From: Bacteroidales bacterium
GTDB taxonomy: Bacteria > Bacteroidota > Bacteroidia > Bacteroidales > UBA932
DNA: 64,000 nt
Direction of reading: 5' to 3'
Assembly: GCA_016290835.1 (NCBI GenBank)
Contig: JAEEVG010000004.1
Location: forward strand, 1 to 64,000
Part shown: piece after piece, positions 1 through 10,076 of the stretch
Layout: each line of letters starts with the position of its first letter
How positions within the stretch are numbered: position 1 is the stretch's first letter
Translations under genes and position numbers: made by a program
The notes under the pieces: model-generated
What the model saw: only the letters and a program-made list of their open reading frames with translations
Databases searched by the model: none
Told to the model about the DNA's origin: nothing

Positions 1-1930
<1,930 letters not shown>

Positions 1931-2142
1931 CTTAAGTGAATCATTTGCGACTCGACGTCTCAAATAATTTTTACTCGTTTGCCTTGAAATTGCAGTCCCA
2001 TATTTCGCAACTCGAAAAAACTCGAATTTTGTTATACAGACTTTAATCTCTTTTAACTTCTTTACCTCGTTATCTCTCTCAGTATTGTCAATGAACTTTG
2101 TCGTCCCTTCCGACCGGATTGCTCCTTCATCGAAAGGGACGG
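1931..2142 (-). other. 23S rRNA leader region with 5'-proximal hairpin
   Basis: This AT-rich segment lies between the 23S promoter and the 23S 5' end and contains no credible gene. A 7-bp inverted repeat (GTCCCTT at 2103-2109, AAGGGAC at 2134-2140) would form a hairpin at the very start of the transcript. Further in, the complement of about 2075-2096 reads GTTCATTGACAATACTGAG. It resembles the leader sequence usually found ahead of rRNA genes in Bacteroidetes, where antitermination factors are expected to act; this last point is inference from family knowledge. Confidence 0.6.
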
Positions 2143-2173
2143 CAAAGGTACACACTTTTTTCGAACTTGCAAA
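2143..2173 (-). promoter_or_regulatory. promoter of the 23S rRNA unit
   Basis: Read on the minus strand, TTTG (2173-2170) is followed by a 19-nt spacer and TACCTTTG (2150-2143), a full match to the Bacteroidetes TTG/TAnnTTTG promoter. It points at the 23S gene and sits only 25 bp after the pepT stop codon, so the 23S gene appears to be transcribed from here rather than from a distant 16S promoter. Confidence 0.75.
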
Positions 2174-2197
2174 TCTTTTCTTAAAAAAATTTGATTT

Positions 2198-3418
2198 TTA
2201 TTCGGCGTACAGGCTGATGATGTTCCGGATGACGGCCGCGGCCTTCTCCATATTCTCGACTGTAACCCACTCGAACTTGCCGTGGAAGTTGAGTCCGCCG
2301 GCGAAAATATTCGGGCACGGCAGCCCGCGGAAAGAGAGATTGGCCCCGTCGGTGCCGCCGCGGATCGGCTGGATGCGCGGCTTGACCCCCGCCATCTCCA
2401 TCGCCTTCACCGCCTTCTCCACCACGTGGTAGTGCGGCTCCACCTGCGCGCGCATATTATAGTATTGGTCGCGGACCGTGACGGTGGCCGTGCCGGCGCC
2501 GTAGCGGGCGTTGATGAAGTCGGCGCACTGCGCGATGACCTGCTTCTTGTGCTCGAACTTGGCGCGGTCGTGGTCGCGGATGATATAGGAGAAGGAGGCC
2601 TGCTCGACCGTGCCCTTGAGGCTGATCAGGTGGAAGAAGCCTTCGTAGTCCTGCGTGTATTCGGGGCGCTGGGCGACGGGCAGCAGGGCGTCGAACTCCT
2701 GCGCGATGTGCAGGGCGTTGCGCATCTTGCCTTTCGCGTAGCCGGGATGGACATTGCTGCCCTGGATGACCACGGAGGCGGCCGCGGCGTTGAAATTCTC
2801 GAACTCCAGTTCGCCTGCGTCCCCGCCGTCCATCGTATAGGCATAGTCGGCGCCGAACTTCTGCACGTCGAACTTCACGACGCCGCGGCCGATCTCTTCA
2901 TCGGGGGTGAAACCGATCTTGATCGGACCGTGCTTGAATTCGGGATGCGCGACGAGGTACTGGACGGCGTCCATGATCTCCGCCACGCCGGCCTTGTCGT
3001 CGGCGCCGAGCAGGGTGGTGCCGTCGGTAGTGACCAGCGTCTCCCCCTTGTGATCGAGCAGTTCGGGGAATTCGGCGGTCTTCAGCACCAGGCCCGGGAC
3101 CCCCTTCAGGTGTATGTCGGAGCCGTCGTAATCCGGGATGATCTGCGGCTTGATATCGGCACCGGAGGCGTCGGGAGCGGTGTCCACGTGGGCGATGAAG
3201 CCAATCGCAGGGACCTCCTTGTCCAGATTGGAAGGAATGGAGGCCATCACATAGCCCCACTCATCGAGGGTCGCCTCGACCCCCAGGGCGAGCAGTTCGT
3301 CGCGCAGCAGGCGCAGCAGGTTCAACTCTTTCTCGGCGGAAGGCTGGCTTTCGCTCTCTTCATTGGACTGGGTGTCCACCGCGACATAGCGCAGAAAACG
3401 GTCTAGAATCTTTTCCAT
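2198..3418 (-). CDS. pepT: peptidase T (tripeptide aminopeptidase, M20B)
   Basis: The 406-residue product matches the usual PepT length (about 410). It is a cytoplasmic di-zinc enzyme that removes the N-terminal residue from tripeptides. The visible metal-site motifs are AHVDTAPDASG (His77, Asp79), LLGADDKAGVAE (Asp140), TPDEEIGRG (Glu174-175), YTMDGGDAGE (Asp197), and a late NFHGKFEW histidine. It starts 6 bp after the OPT transporter gene ends, so peptide uptake and peptide cleavage are probably co-transcribed. No signal peptide is present. The gene is the last of the minus-strand run before the rRNA unit. Confidence 0.95.
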   Translation of the reverse strand: MEKILDRFLRYVAVDTQSNEESESQPSAEKELNLLRLLRDELLALGVEATLDEWGYVMASIPSNLDKEVPAIGFIAHVDTAPDASGADIKPQIIPDYDGSDIHLKGVPGLVLKTAEFPELLDHKGETLVTTDGTTLLGADDKAGVAEIMDAVQYLVAHPEFKHGPIKIGFTPDEEIGRGVVKFDVQKFGADYAYTMDGGDAGELEFENFNAAAASVVIQGSNVHPGYAKGKMRNALHIAQEFDALLPVAQRPEYTQDYEGFFHLISLKGTVEQASFSYIIRDHDRAKFEHKKQVIAQCADFINARYGAGTATVTVRDQYYNMRAQVEPHYHVVEKAVKAMEMAGVKPRIQPIRGGTDGANLSFRGLPCPNIFAGGLNFHGKFEWVTVENMEKAAAVIRNIISLYAE

Positions 3419-3424
3419 TCGGAA

Positions 3425-5422
3425 TTATTTATCTTTTTTCAGGGAAGAAATGATCATGTAGGCGCAGATGCCGATCAGCGGCAGGATGGCGATGGCCTCG
3501 GCGCCGGAGGCGGCGTGGCCTGCAGCGACGCTGTTCCAGCCGGAGAGGAACCAGTCGACCTTCGCGAATTTCAGGATGGCGGAGACGACGCCCATCAGCG
3601 CGCCGCCGGCGATGAAGCCGCTGGCGATGAGCGTACCCTTCTCCTGGCGGGCAGTGTTGACGGCCTTGTCGGTGCTGCGGGTACTGACGAACCAGGAAAT
3701 GGCGCCGCCGAGCAGCAGCGGGAGGTTCAGGTCGATCGGGATGAACATTCCCAGGCAGAAAGCGAGGGCGGGCACCTTGAAGACGGTCAGCAGGATGGCG
3801 ATCGCCGCACCGATGCCGTAGAGCAGCCAGGGAGCGCTGCCGCCGTTCATCATCGGCTGGATCACGGCCGCCATCGCATTGGCCTGCGGGGCCACCAGGG
3901 CACCTTCGCCGGTGAAACCGTAGGTCTTGTTGAGAATCAGCATCACGCCGCCCACGGTCGCAGCCGCCACCGCGATGCCGAGGAATTTCCAGGCCTCCTG
4001 CTTCTTGGGTGTCGTGCCGATCCAGTAGCCGATCTTGAAATCGGTGATCAGGCCGCCGGCGGTGCTGAGGGCCGTGCAGACCACGCCGCCGATCACCATC
4101 GCCGCCACCATGCCGCCATTGCCCTTGAGGCCTGCGGCCACGAGCACGAGGGCCGTGATGATCAGGGTCATGATGGTCATGCCGCTCACGGGGTTGGTCC
4201 CCACGATGGCGATGGCGTTGGCCGCCACCGTCGTGAAGAGGAAGGAGATCACCGCAATGATGACCAGGCCGATCAAGGCCTGCCAGATATTGTTCACCAC
4301 CCCGCCGAAGGCGAAGAAGGCGAACACGGCGAGCAGGGTGAGGGCGATGCCCCAGACCACGGTCTTCATCGGGAGATCCTCCTGCGTGCGCTCCGGCTTC
4401 TCGGCCGTGGCGGCGCCTTTGCGCTTGAATTCACCCGCGGCCAGGCCCACGGCGCTCTTGATCACGCCGGCGCTCTTGATGATGCCGATGATGCCCGCGG
4501 TGGCGATGCCGCCGATCCCGATGTGCCGGGCGTATTCCTTGAAAATCTGCTCGGGAGCCATCTGCGAGATGGTCTGCGTGATGCCCGTACCCATCAGGTC
4601 GATTACGCTCCCGCCCCAGATGAGATTCATCAGCGGGATGATCACCAGCCAGACGAGGAAGGAGCCGCAGCAGATGATGAACGCATACTTGAGGCCCACG
4701 ATGTAACCCAGGCCGAGCACGGCGGCGCCGGTGTTGAGCTTGAGCACGAGCTTGGCCTTGTCGGCGACGACCTGCCCGACGTGCGTCACCGTGGTGCTGA
4801 GCGTCTCCGCCCAGGCGCCGAAAGTGGCCACGACGAAGTCATACAGACCACCGATCAGGCCGGCCGCCAGCAGGGTCCGCGCGCTCTTGCCGCCGGCCTC
4901 GCCGCTGACGAGCACCTGGGTGGTGGCCGTCGCCTCCGGGAACGGATACTTGCCGTGCATCTCGCTCACGAAATACTTGCGGAACGGGATGAGGAAGAGG
5001 ATGCCGAGGAATCCGCCCAGCATCGAGGACAGGAGCATCTGGGTGAAATTCACGTCCAGGCCGAGGATGTAGATGGCCGGGAGGGTGAAAATGGCGCCCG
5101 CCACCACCACGCCGGAGCAAGCTCCGATGCTCTGGATGATGACGTTCTGGCCCAGGCCGCCCCGCTTGCCCAGGGCTCCGGTGAGCCCCACGGCGATGAT
5201 GGCGATCGGAATGGCGGCTTCGAAGACCTGTCCGACCTTCAGCCCGAGATAGGCCGCGGCGGCTGAGAAGAGGATGGTCATCAGCAAGCCCACGGTCACG
5301 GAATAGGGCGTGACCTCGAGCGGCTTGTCATTCGGACTCAGCAGGGGGTGGTACTTCTCCCCCGGCTTCAACTCCCGGTGGGCGTTCTCCGGCAGGCTCA
5401 GGTTTTTGTTTTCTTCTTTCAT
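3425..5422 (-). CDS. OPT family oligopeptide transporter
   Basis: The 665-residue product is a polytopic inner-membrane protein with about 14-16 hydrophobic segments, as expected for the OPT family, which imports small peptides or metal chelates by cation symport. Typical OPT features are the N-terminal TVGLLMTILFSAAAAYLGL helix and the GTNPVSGMTIMTLII segment. The gene lies just upstream of pepT, which supports a peptide substrate. The start at 5422 is preceded by an A/G-rich stretch. This start lies 95 nt inside the 3' end of the upstream OstA-like gene, in another frame, so either the overlap is real or the upstream reading frame has been extended by mutation. Confidence 0.9.
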   Translation of the reverse strand: MKEENKNLSLPENAHRELKPGEKYHPLLSPNDKPLEVTPYSVTVGLLMTILFSAAAAYLGLKVGQVFEAAIPIAIIAVGLTGALGKRGGLGQNVIIQSIGACSGVVVAGAIFTLPAIYILGLDVNFTQMLLSSMLGGFLGILFLIPFRKYFVSEMHGKYPFPEATATTQVLVSGEAGGKSARTLLAAGLIGGLYDFVVATFGAWAETLSTTVTHVGQVVADKAKLVLKLNTGAAVLGLGYIVGLKYAFIICCGSFLVWLVIIPLMNLIWGGSVIDLMGTGITQTISQMAPEQIFKEYARHIGIGGIATAGIIGIIKSAGVIKSAVGLAAGEFKRKGAATAEKPERTQEDLPMKTVVWGIALTLLAVFAFFAFGGVVNNIWQALIGLVIIAVISFLFTTVAANAIAIVGTNPVSGMTIMTLIITALVLVAAGLKGNGGMVAAMVIGGVVCTALSTAGGLITDFKIGYWIGTTPKKQEAWKFLGIAVAAATVGGVMLILNKTYGFTGEGALVAPQANAMAAVIQPMMNGGSAPWLLYGIGAAIAILLTVFKVPALAFCLGMFIPIDLNLPLLLGGAISWFVSTRSTDKAVNTARQEKGTLIASGFIAGGALMGVVSAILKFAKVDWFLSGWNSVAAGHAASGAEAIAILPLIGICAYMIISSLKKDK

Positions 5423-7862
5423 TGCGCTCTTTCTTTTTTTGGTAGCGTTCTATGTATTTCTCCAATTTGGCTGCATCGATGGCCGCCTGCTTGGCCGCCC
5501 GTTTCGCCTGAAGGGCCTCGCGGCGGGCCTTGCGCTCCGCCTTGCGGGCCTCCTTCGCCGCGGCCTTGGCGGCATCCCGGGCATCCAGTTCCGCCCAGCG
5601 GGCATCCCGCCGGGCGATGCGCAGGGCCCGCTGCAATTCGCGCTCGCTCATATAGGCCGTGGTGTCCGCGGGGGTCTCGATCTCCGGAGCGGAGACGAGG
5701 CTGTCGGCCGGAGCGGGCCCGGTCTGCGCAAGCAGGGTATCGGCACGGACGGCGGCGAGCGAATCCAGCCGGGCGATGGACAGGGAGTCGGCTCCGGAGA
5801 CCGGCTCGGGACGGCGCGCTTCCCGCTCTTCACGGTGCACGCGGGCAGAATCCAGCGCAGCATAGAGTCCGGTCATATGGCCCGGGAAATAGATTTCCGT
5901 CTGGGGGAAGGTCGCGTGCGGCCGGGCCTCGTATTCCTGCCGTTCGGAGGGCTTGACCACCATCGAGGTCACGTCGTATTTGTCTTTGGGCCGGCGCTCC
6001 GGCTGCCAGTTGAAACCGCGTAAGGTACGGTCGGCCTGCGGCAACTGGGCAAGCGGATAGGCGTCGTTCTTGGGATTCTCGAAATTATAGACCTGCTGCA
6101 GCTCGCCGTTCTCGATCAGGGCCATCATCATCCGGGCTTCCACCTTGTTGACGGTGGCATTCTCCTCCAGGTAGAACAGCGCCGTGACCCCGCCCAGGGC
6201 GTCGAAGCGGCGCAGGGCCGTGGTGTCGTTGAAATAGGCGATCACGTCCGTGCTCTTGATCTGGTCATAGCAGTTTTCCGCCTCCTGGGTGTGGATGAAG
6301 GCGTTGGAGAGCAGGTTGGCCCGCTCCATCCGGCCGTCGCGGATCAGCACAAAGAGGCTGTCGGAATTGTACTGGCGGTTGCCCTCGTTCCAGACGGTGG
6401 GGTCCCGGTAGAGCCGGGCGATGGAATCCAGGTCGGCATAGCGCAGCGAGTCGCAGCGCATCTGCATATCTTTGCGGAACACCCGGACATCGCCCGTGGC
6501 CAGCAGGAAACCGACCTTGGTCGTGTCCGGCGCCGGCGGAGCCAGCGAGTCAGGGGGTGCGAGCTGCAGCGAATCTGGAGGCGCAAGCCGCAGGGAATCC
6601 ACCGGGGGGACGGTCAGCGTATCGGCCGGCGCGACGACGGGCGCAACGGGTTCGGGGACGGGTTCGGGAACGGGGGGCTCCTCCTCTTCCTCCGTTTCCT
6701 CCGCTTCCTGTCCCGCGGCTTGCACAGGGCGCACGGGCGGGCGGTTGGGATCATTCTGCCTCGCCTCCTCGGCCGCCTGGGCGGCCTGCTCTGCCGCACG
6801 GTGGCGATATTCGGCCACTGGATCGCCCAGCATCTCGTCGAGTCTGGCCTTGGCGGTCTTGATCTCCGCCTCGGGGATGTCGCACATTTTGCGCGTGTCA
6901 TAGACGAAACGGGCCGCTCCGAGATAGGTGGTGTCCTGCTGCTGTTCCTCCCCATCCCAGAGGGCGGCCGAGGCACGCTGCTCCAGGGTCACGCGCGACA
7001 GGGAATCCACATAGTCCAGCCGGTCGCCCATCGCCGCCACCTTGCGGCTCTGGTCCTGGACCTGGATATTGCCGCGCAGTTGCAAGTCGTTGAGCCGCCG
7101 CCAGAAATAGAGGCTGTCACTCCACGATTCCTGGGTTTCCCCCAGCCCGTGGACATGATCCCGGAAGAAGAACAGCTCGTCGTTGCGCTCGTACCAGCCG
7201 CCGCCCGCGGAAAGCATGTCGGCATCCCGCCAGAAATCGATCTCCGCGAGGAAATCGGCCCGGTCGGTCTTGGAATTATATTCAAGTTTGTCCGTCCGCA
7301 CGAACACCGAGTCCGTGAACATATTGACGTTGCCCGAGAAGGTGAACAGGCTGCGGGCGTTGGAATAGGTGCCCTCGTCGCTCTCGATGATCTGGCCGTC
7401 TTCGCTCTTCATCGAGGCCCCGCCCCGGAAGATCGCCAGGCTGTCCTGGGTATTGTAGTCCAGGATGCGGGTGCGGAGGATGTTGTCCTGCTTGTTGCGG
7501 AGCTGGACCACCGCCCCGCGGAACTGCGCGAGGTTGTCGTCGATGAGATAGTCCAGTTTCTCGCTGGTCAGCACCGACTCGCCCTGCATCAGCTGGACAT
7601 TGCCGAAACAGTTGATAATCTTTTCTTCGACGTGCCAGAGGGCCGTGTCGCAGGAAAGGTAGGTGCCGTTGTGCAGGAAGGTGGGTTCGACGGCCTTGCG
7701 GGCCATCCGCCCGTCCGTCTCCACCTGTTCGAGGTAGCGGGCGTTGAGCAGGCGCACCAACGAATCTGTCTGCCCGGGACTATGCTGGGCAGACAGATCA
7801 AGCGCACAGGTCAGCAGGAGTGCGCAGAGGATCAGGAGTCTTTTCTGATTTTTTGTGCCCAT
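5328..7862 (-). CDS. OstA-like / LptA-type LPS transport protein
   Basis: The 844-residue exported protein has a signal peptide (residues 1-25, ending LDLSAQ). Residues of about 55-300 are beta-rich repeats of the OstA/LptA type (FGNVQLMQGESVLTSEKLDY, FRGAVVQLRNKQDN, FSGNVNMFTDSV), a fold that carries lipopolysaccharide across the periplasm. A Pro/Glu-rich linker (about 370-445) with repeated PPDSL units precedes a second OstA-like stretch (GDVRVFRKDMQMRCDSLRY). The last 110 residues are strongly basic and Ala-rich and should form a helix or coiled coil. It follows surA with a 31-bp overlap, linking it to outer-membrane assembly. The 3' end overlaps the OPT gene by 95 nt. Confidence 0.85.
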   Translation of the reverse strand: MGTKNQKRLLILCALLLTCALDLSAQHSPGQTDSLVRLLNARYLEQVETDGRMARKAVEPTFLHNGTYLSCDTALWHVEEKIINCFGNVQLMQGESVLTSEKLDYLIDDNLAQFRGAVVQLRNKQDNILRTRILDYNTQDSLAIFRGGASMKSEDGQIIESDEGTYSNARSLFTFSGNVNMFTDSVFVRTDKLEYNSKTDRADFLAEIDFWRDADMLSAGGGWYERNDELFFFRDHVHGLGETQESWSDSLYFWRRLNDLQLRGNIQVQDQSRKVAAMGDRLDYVDSLSRVTLEQRASAALWDGEEQQQDTTYLGAARFVYDTRKMCDIPEAEIKTAKARLDEMLGDPVAEYRHRAAEQAAQAAEEARQNDPNRPPVRPVQAAGQEAEETEEEEEPPVPEPVPEPVAPVVAPADTLTVPPVDSLRLAPPDSLQLAPPDSLAPPAPDTTKVGFLLATGDVRVFRKDMQMRCDSLRYADLDSIARLYRDPTVWNEGNRQYNSDSLFVLIRDGRMERANLLSNAFIHTQEAENCYDQIKSTDVIAYFNDTTALRRFDALGGVTALFYLEENATVNKVEARMMMALIENGELQQVYNFENPKNDAYPLAQLPQADRTLRGFNWQPERRPKDKYDVTSMVVKPSERQEYEARPHATFPQTEIYFPGHMTGLYAALDSARVHREEREARRPEPVSGADSLSIARLDSLAAVRADTLLAQTGPAPADSLVSAPEIETPADTTAYMSERELQRALRIARRDARWAELDARDAAKAAAKEARKAERKARREALQAKRAAKQAAIDAAKLEKYIERYQKKKERNERRKQKPEPAGERPPGVEAGGEVPPPAESE

Positions 7863-9205
7863 CCTTCCCGGGAGAACTCACAGTCCTTGAACAGGGGATC
7901 TATGATGATATAGCTTGTCTTGATCTTGTCATCCAGGAAGTTGTTTATCGCTTCGATCGTCTTCTGGTTCTGCACCAGGCCGAGGAGTTCGGTGTAGTCC
8001 GACTCGAAGGTGGCCGTGTGGGCCGGCACGATCTTGTCCAGCCGGACGATTTTGTAGACGGTGTTGCCGTCGCGGCCTTCGTTGTCCAGCGACTCGATCG
8101 GCTCGGAAATCTCACCGGGCTGCAGGTCCTGTATGACGGCATAATCCTGCGGCTTGAGCTGATCGATCTCGAAGTAGGCCGAACCGGTATTGGGATCGGC
8201 CATCTGGCCGCCGTTGGTCCGGGTCGCGGGATCTTCGGAATAGAAGCGGGCCGCCAGTTCGAAGGTGATCGTGCTGTCCTGGATGGCCGTACGCAGGCTG
8301 TCCAGGCGTTTGAAAGCCTTCTCTCTGTCTTCCACCGTATAGCTGGGCTTGATCAGGATGTGGCGGGCGTTGAACATGTCGCCCTGCTTCTCCAGCACTT
8401 CGATGATGTGGAATCCGTCGGGGGTCTCCACGATCTGGGAAATGGTGCCGGGCTTCAGGGCCATCGCGGCATCGGAGAAGGCCGGCCAGAAGATGGACTT
8501 GGAAGCCATACCCAGCTCGCCGCCCTTGCGGGCGCTGCCGGGATCCTCGGAATACAGGCGGGCCAGGGTGGCGAAACGCTCGCCCGCCAGGATGCGCTCC
8601 CGGATGGAGAGCAGGCGCTCCTTGACGGCGATGGCAGCCGCCTCGCGGTCCGGATACATGCAGATCTGACTCATCTGATACTTGATCGGCACCACCGGCA
8701 GCGCGGACACCTCGACCGTGTCAAGATACTGATGCACGTCATAGGGGGTCAGCGTGGGGAGCTTCTTGGCGATCTCCTGCTGCTCCTGCTGGGCCAGGGT
8801 CTGCTCTTCGAGTTGCGTACGCCACTCCTGGCGGAGTTTGTAGATGGGCTTGCCGAACTGCTCCTCGAGCTGCTCCTCGCCGCCCGTCAGGGTCAGGTAG
8901 TTGGCCATATACTGCTCCAGCTGGGCGGCCACCTGGTCCTGGTTGACCACCAGGGAGTCCACGCGGGCCTGTGCCAGATAAAGTTTGGACTGCATCATAT
9001 TCTCCAGGATCTGGCAGCGGTCGGTGGGCTGCCCCTGGGCCCGCTGGGCCTGGACCTGGGCCTCGACATCGGAGAGCGAGATCATCTCGTTGCCCACGAT
9101 GGCCACGGACTTGTCCACGATTCCTTGATACCGTTGTGCGGAAGCGGCCACGCCCGACAGCACCATCAGCGCACAGAGGGCCGCAATTTTCAAGCGATTA
9201 TTCAT
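7832..9205 (-). CDS. surA: SurA-type periplasmic chaperone / peptidyl-prolyl isomerase
   Basis: The 457-residue product has a signal peptide (1-23, ending GVAASAQ), an N-terminal SurA chaperone domain (about 28-170, starting VDKSVAIVGNEMISLSDVE), and two parvulin-type PPIase domains (about 175-280, with YSEDPGSARKGGELGM; and about 285-395, with FYSEDPATRTNGGQM). This is the SurA order. SurA escorts beta-barrel proteins through the periplasm to the outer membrane. The gene overlaps both neighbours (8 bp upstream, 31 bp downstream), so translation of the two chaperones and the OstA-like protein is probably coupled. Confidence 0.92.
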   Translation of the reverse strand: MNNRLKIAALCALMVLSGVAASAQRYQGIVDKSVAIVGNEMISLSDVEAQVQAQRAQGQPTDRCQILENMMQSKLYLAQARVDSLVVNQDQVAAQLEQYMANYLTLTGGEEQLEEQFGKPIYKLRQEWRTQLEEQTLAQQEQQEIAKKLPTLTPYDVHQYLDTVEVSALPVVPIKYQMSQICMYPDREAAAIAVKERLLSIRERILAGERFATLARLYSEDPGSARKGGELGMASKSIFWPAFSDAAMALKPGTISQIVETPDGFHIIEVLEKQGDMFNARHILIKPSYTVEDREKAFKRLDSLRTAIQDSTITFELAARFYSEDPATRTNGGQMADPNTGSAYFEIDQLKPQDYAVIQDLQPGEISEPIESLDNEGRDGNTVYKIVRLDKIVPAHTATFESDYTELLGLVQNQKTIEAINNFLDDKIKTSYIIIDPLFKDCEFSREGWAQKIRKDS

Positions 9206-10055
9206 GCTGATAAATCACAAAATTATTACTTTCGAGCGCGTTCTCCAGCAAGTCCCGTTCCAAACTGGTCATCAGTTCGTGCTTTCTGGCGCTAATCAGG
9301 ATGTCCCGGATGCGGGACGAGCAATATTCGAGGGGAGCGATACCATTCTTGCGGATGTCCAGCACATAGGCGGCCATCAGGTCGCCGCGATCCGCCGGTT
9401 CGTAGCGGATCATGTCGCCCTTGAGGTGCGTGAGCATCTCGGTATAGTCCAGGCCGAAGGAGCGGGCCAGCTCGGCGGCGTCCATCCAGTTGTCCGAACT
9501 GTCGAAATAGCGCAGGGCCGTGGACTTGGCCAGGGTCTCCGCCCGCTGCACGTCGTTGTACTCCTTGGAGGTCATCATCTTCAAGATGGCATCCTTGTTG
9601 GGCGAATCCTTCATCACGTCCACGAACCGCACCTTGAGGACGGGGCGCTTGAGCGCGAAATCGGTCTGGTGCGCATCGTAGTACGCGCGGATCTGGGCAT
9701 CCGTGACCAGGGTGTCGAGCCGGTCGTTGATGTAGCGCTGCTCGTAGCGATATTTGAGCAGCGAGCGGCGGAAATTCTCCAGGTCGGCGCTCACATCCAG
9801 CTCGGCTTTGGATAACTGAGACTCGGCCACCTGCAGATACAGCAGGTCCGTCGCCCAGCTGTTGATGTACTGCCGGGCCAGGCGCGCGCTGTCCTCCGCC
9901 GGGATCATATTGGGGATAAACTGCTCGATTTCAGACTTGTAGAGTTTGTGCTCACCGACGGATGCCACCACCTGATCGTCGTGGATAATCGACGAGATGG
10001 CCTTGCACGAACAGAGCAACGCCGACAGGCAGAGGAATATGAGCAGTTTCCGCAT
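9198..10055 (-). CDS. SurA-N-like lipoprotein, putative PPIase-related chaperone
   Basis: The 285-residue product begins with a lipoprotein signal (LSALLCSC then K, lipid attachment at about Cys17). The body is a SurA/PpiC-type N-terminal chaperone domain (VVASVGEHKLYKSEIEQFIP) followed by a parvulin-like helical region that lacks a clear PPIase signature, so catalytic activity is doubtful. The ATG at 10055 is preferred over an upstream TTG because a TAAATTTG -7 box lies 6 nt before it. It overlaps surA by 8 bp. Pairs of SurA-like genes ahead of an OstA-like gene are a recurring arrangement in Bacteroidetes (family knowledge). Confidence 0.8.
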   Translation of the reverse strand: MRKLLIFLCLSALLCSCKAISSIIHDDQVVASVGEHKLYKSEIEQFIPNMIPAEDSARLARQYINSWATDLLYLQVAESQLSKAELDVSADLENFRRSLLKYRYEQRYINDRLDTLVTDAQIRAYYDAHQTDFALKRPVLKVRFVDVMKDSPNKDAILKMMTSKEYNDVQRAETLAKSTALRYFDSSDNWMDAAELARSFGLDYTEMLTHLKGDMIRYEPADRGDLMAAYVLDIRKNGIAPLEYCSSRIRDILISARKHELMTSLERDLLENALESNNFVIYQHE

Positions 10056-10061
10056 AGTCTG

Positions 10062-10069
10062 CAAATTTA
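10062..10069 (-). promoter_or_regulatory. -7 promoter box of the SurA/OstA gene run
   Basis: The minus strand reads TAAATTTG here and the ATG at 10055 begins 6 nt later, so the transcript would be leaderless or nearly so. No good -33 TTG is visible at 19-20 nt, which lowers confidence. Confidence 0.45.
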
Positions 10070-10076
10070 ATAATAA

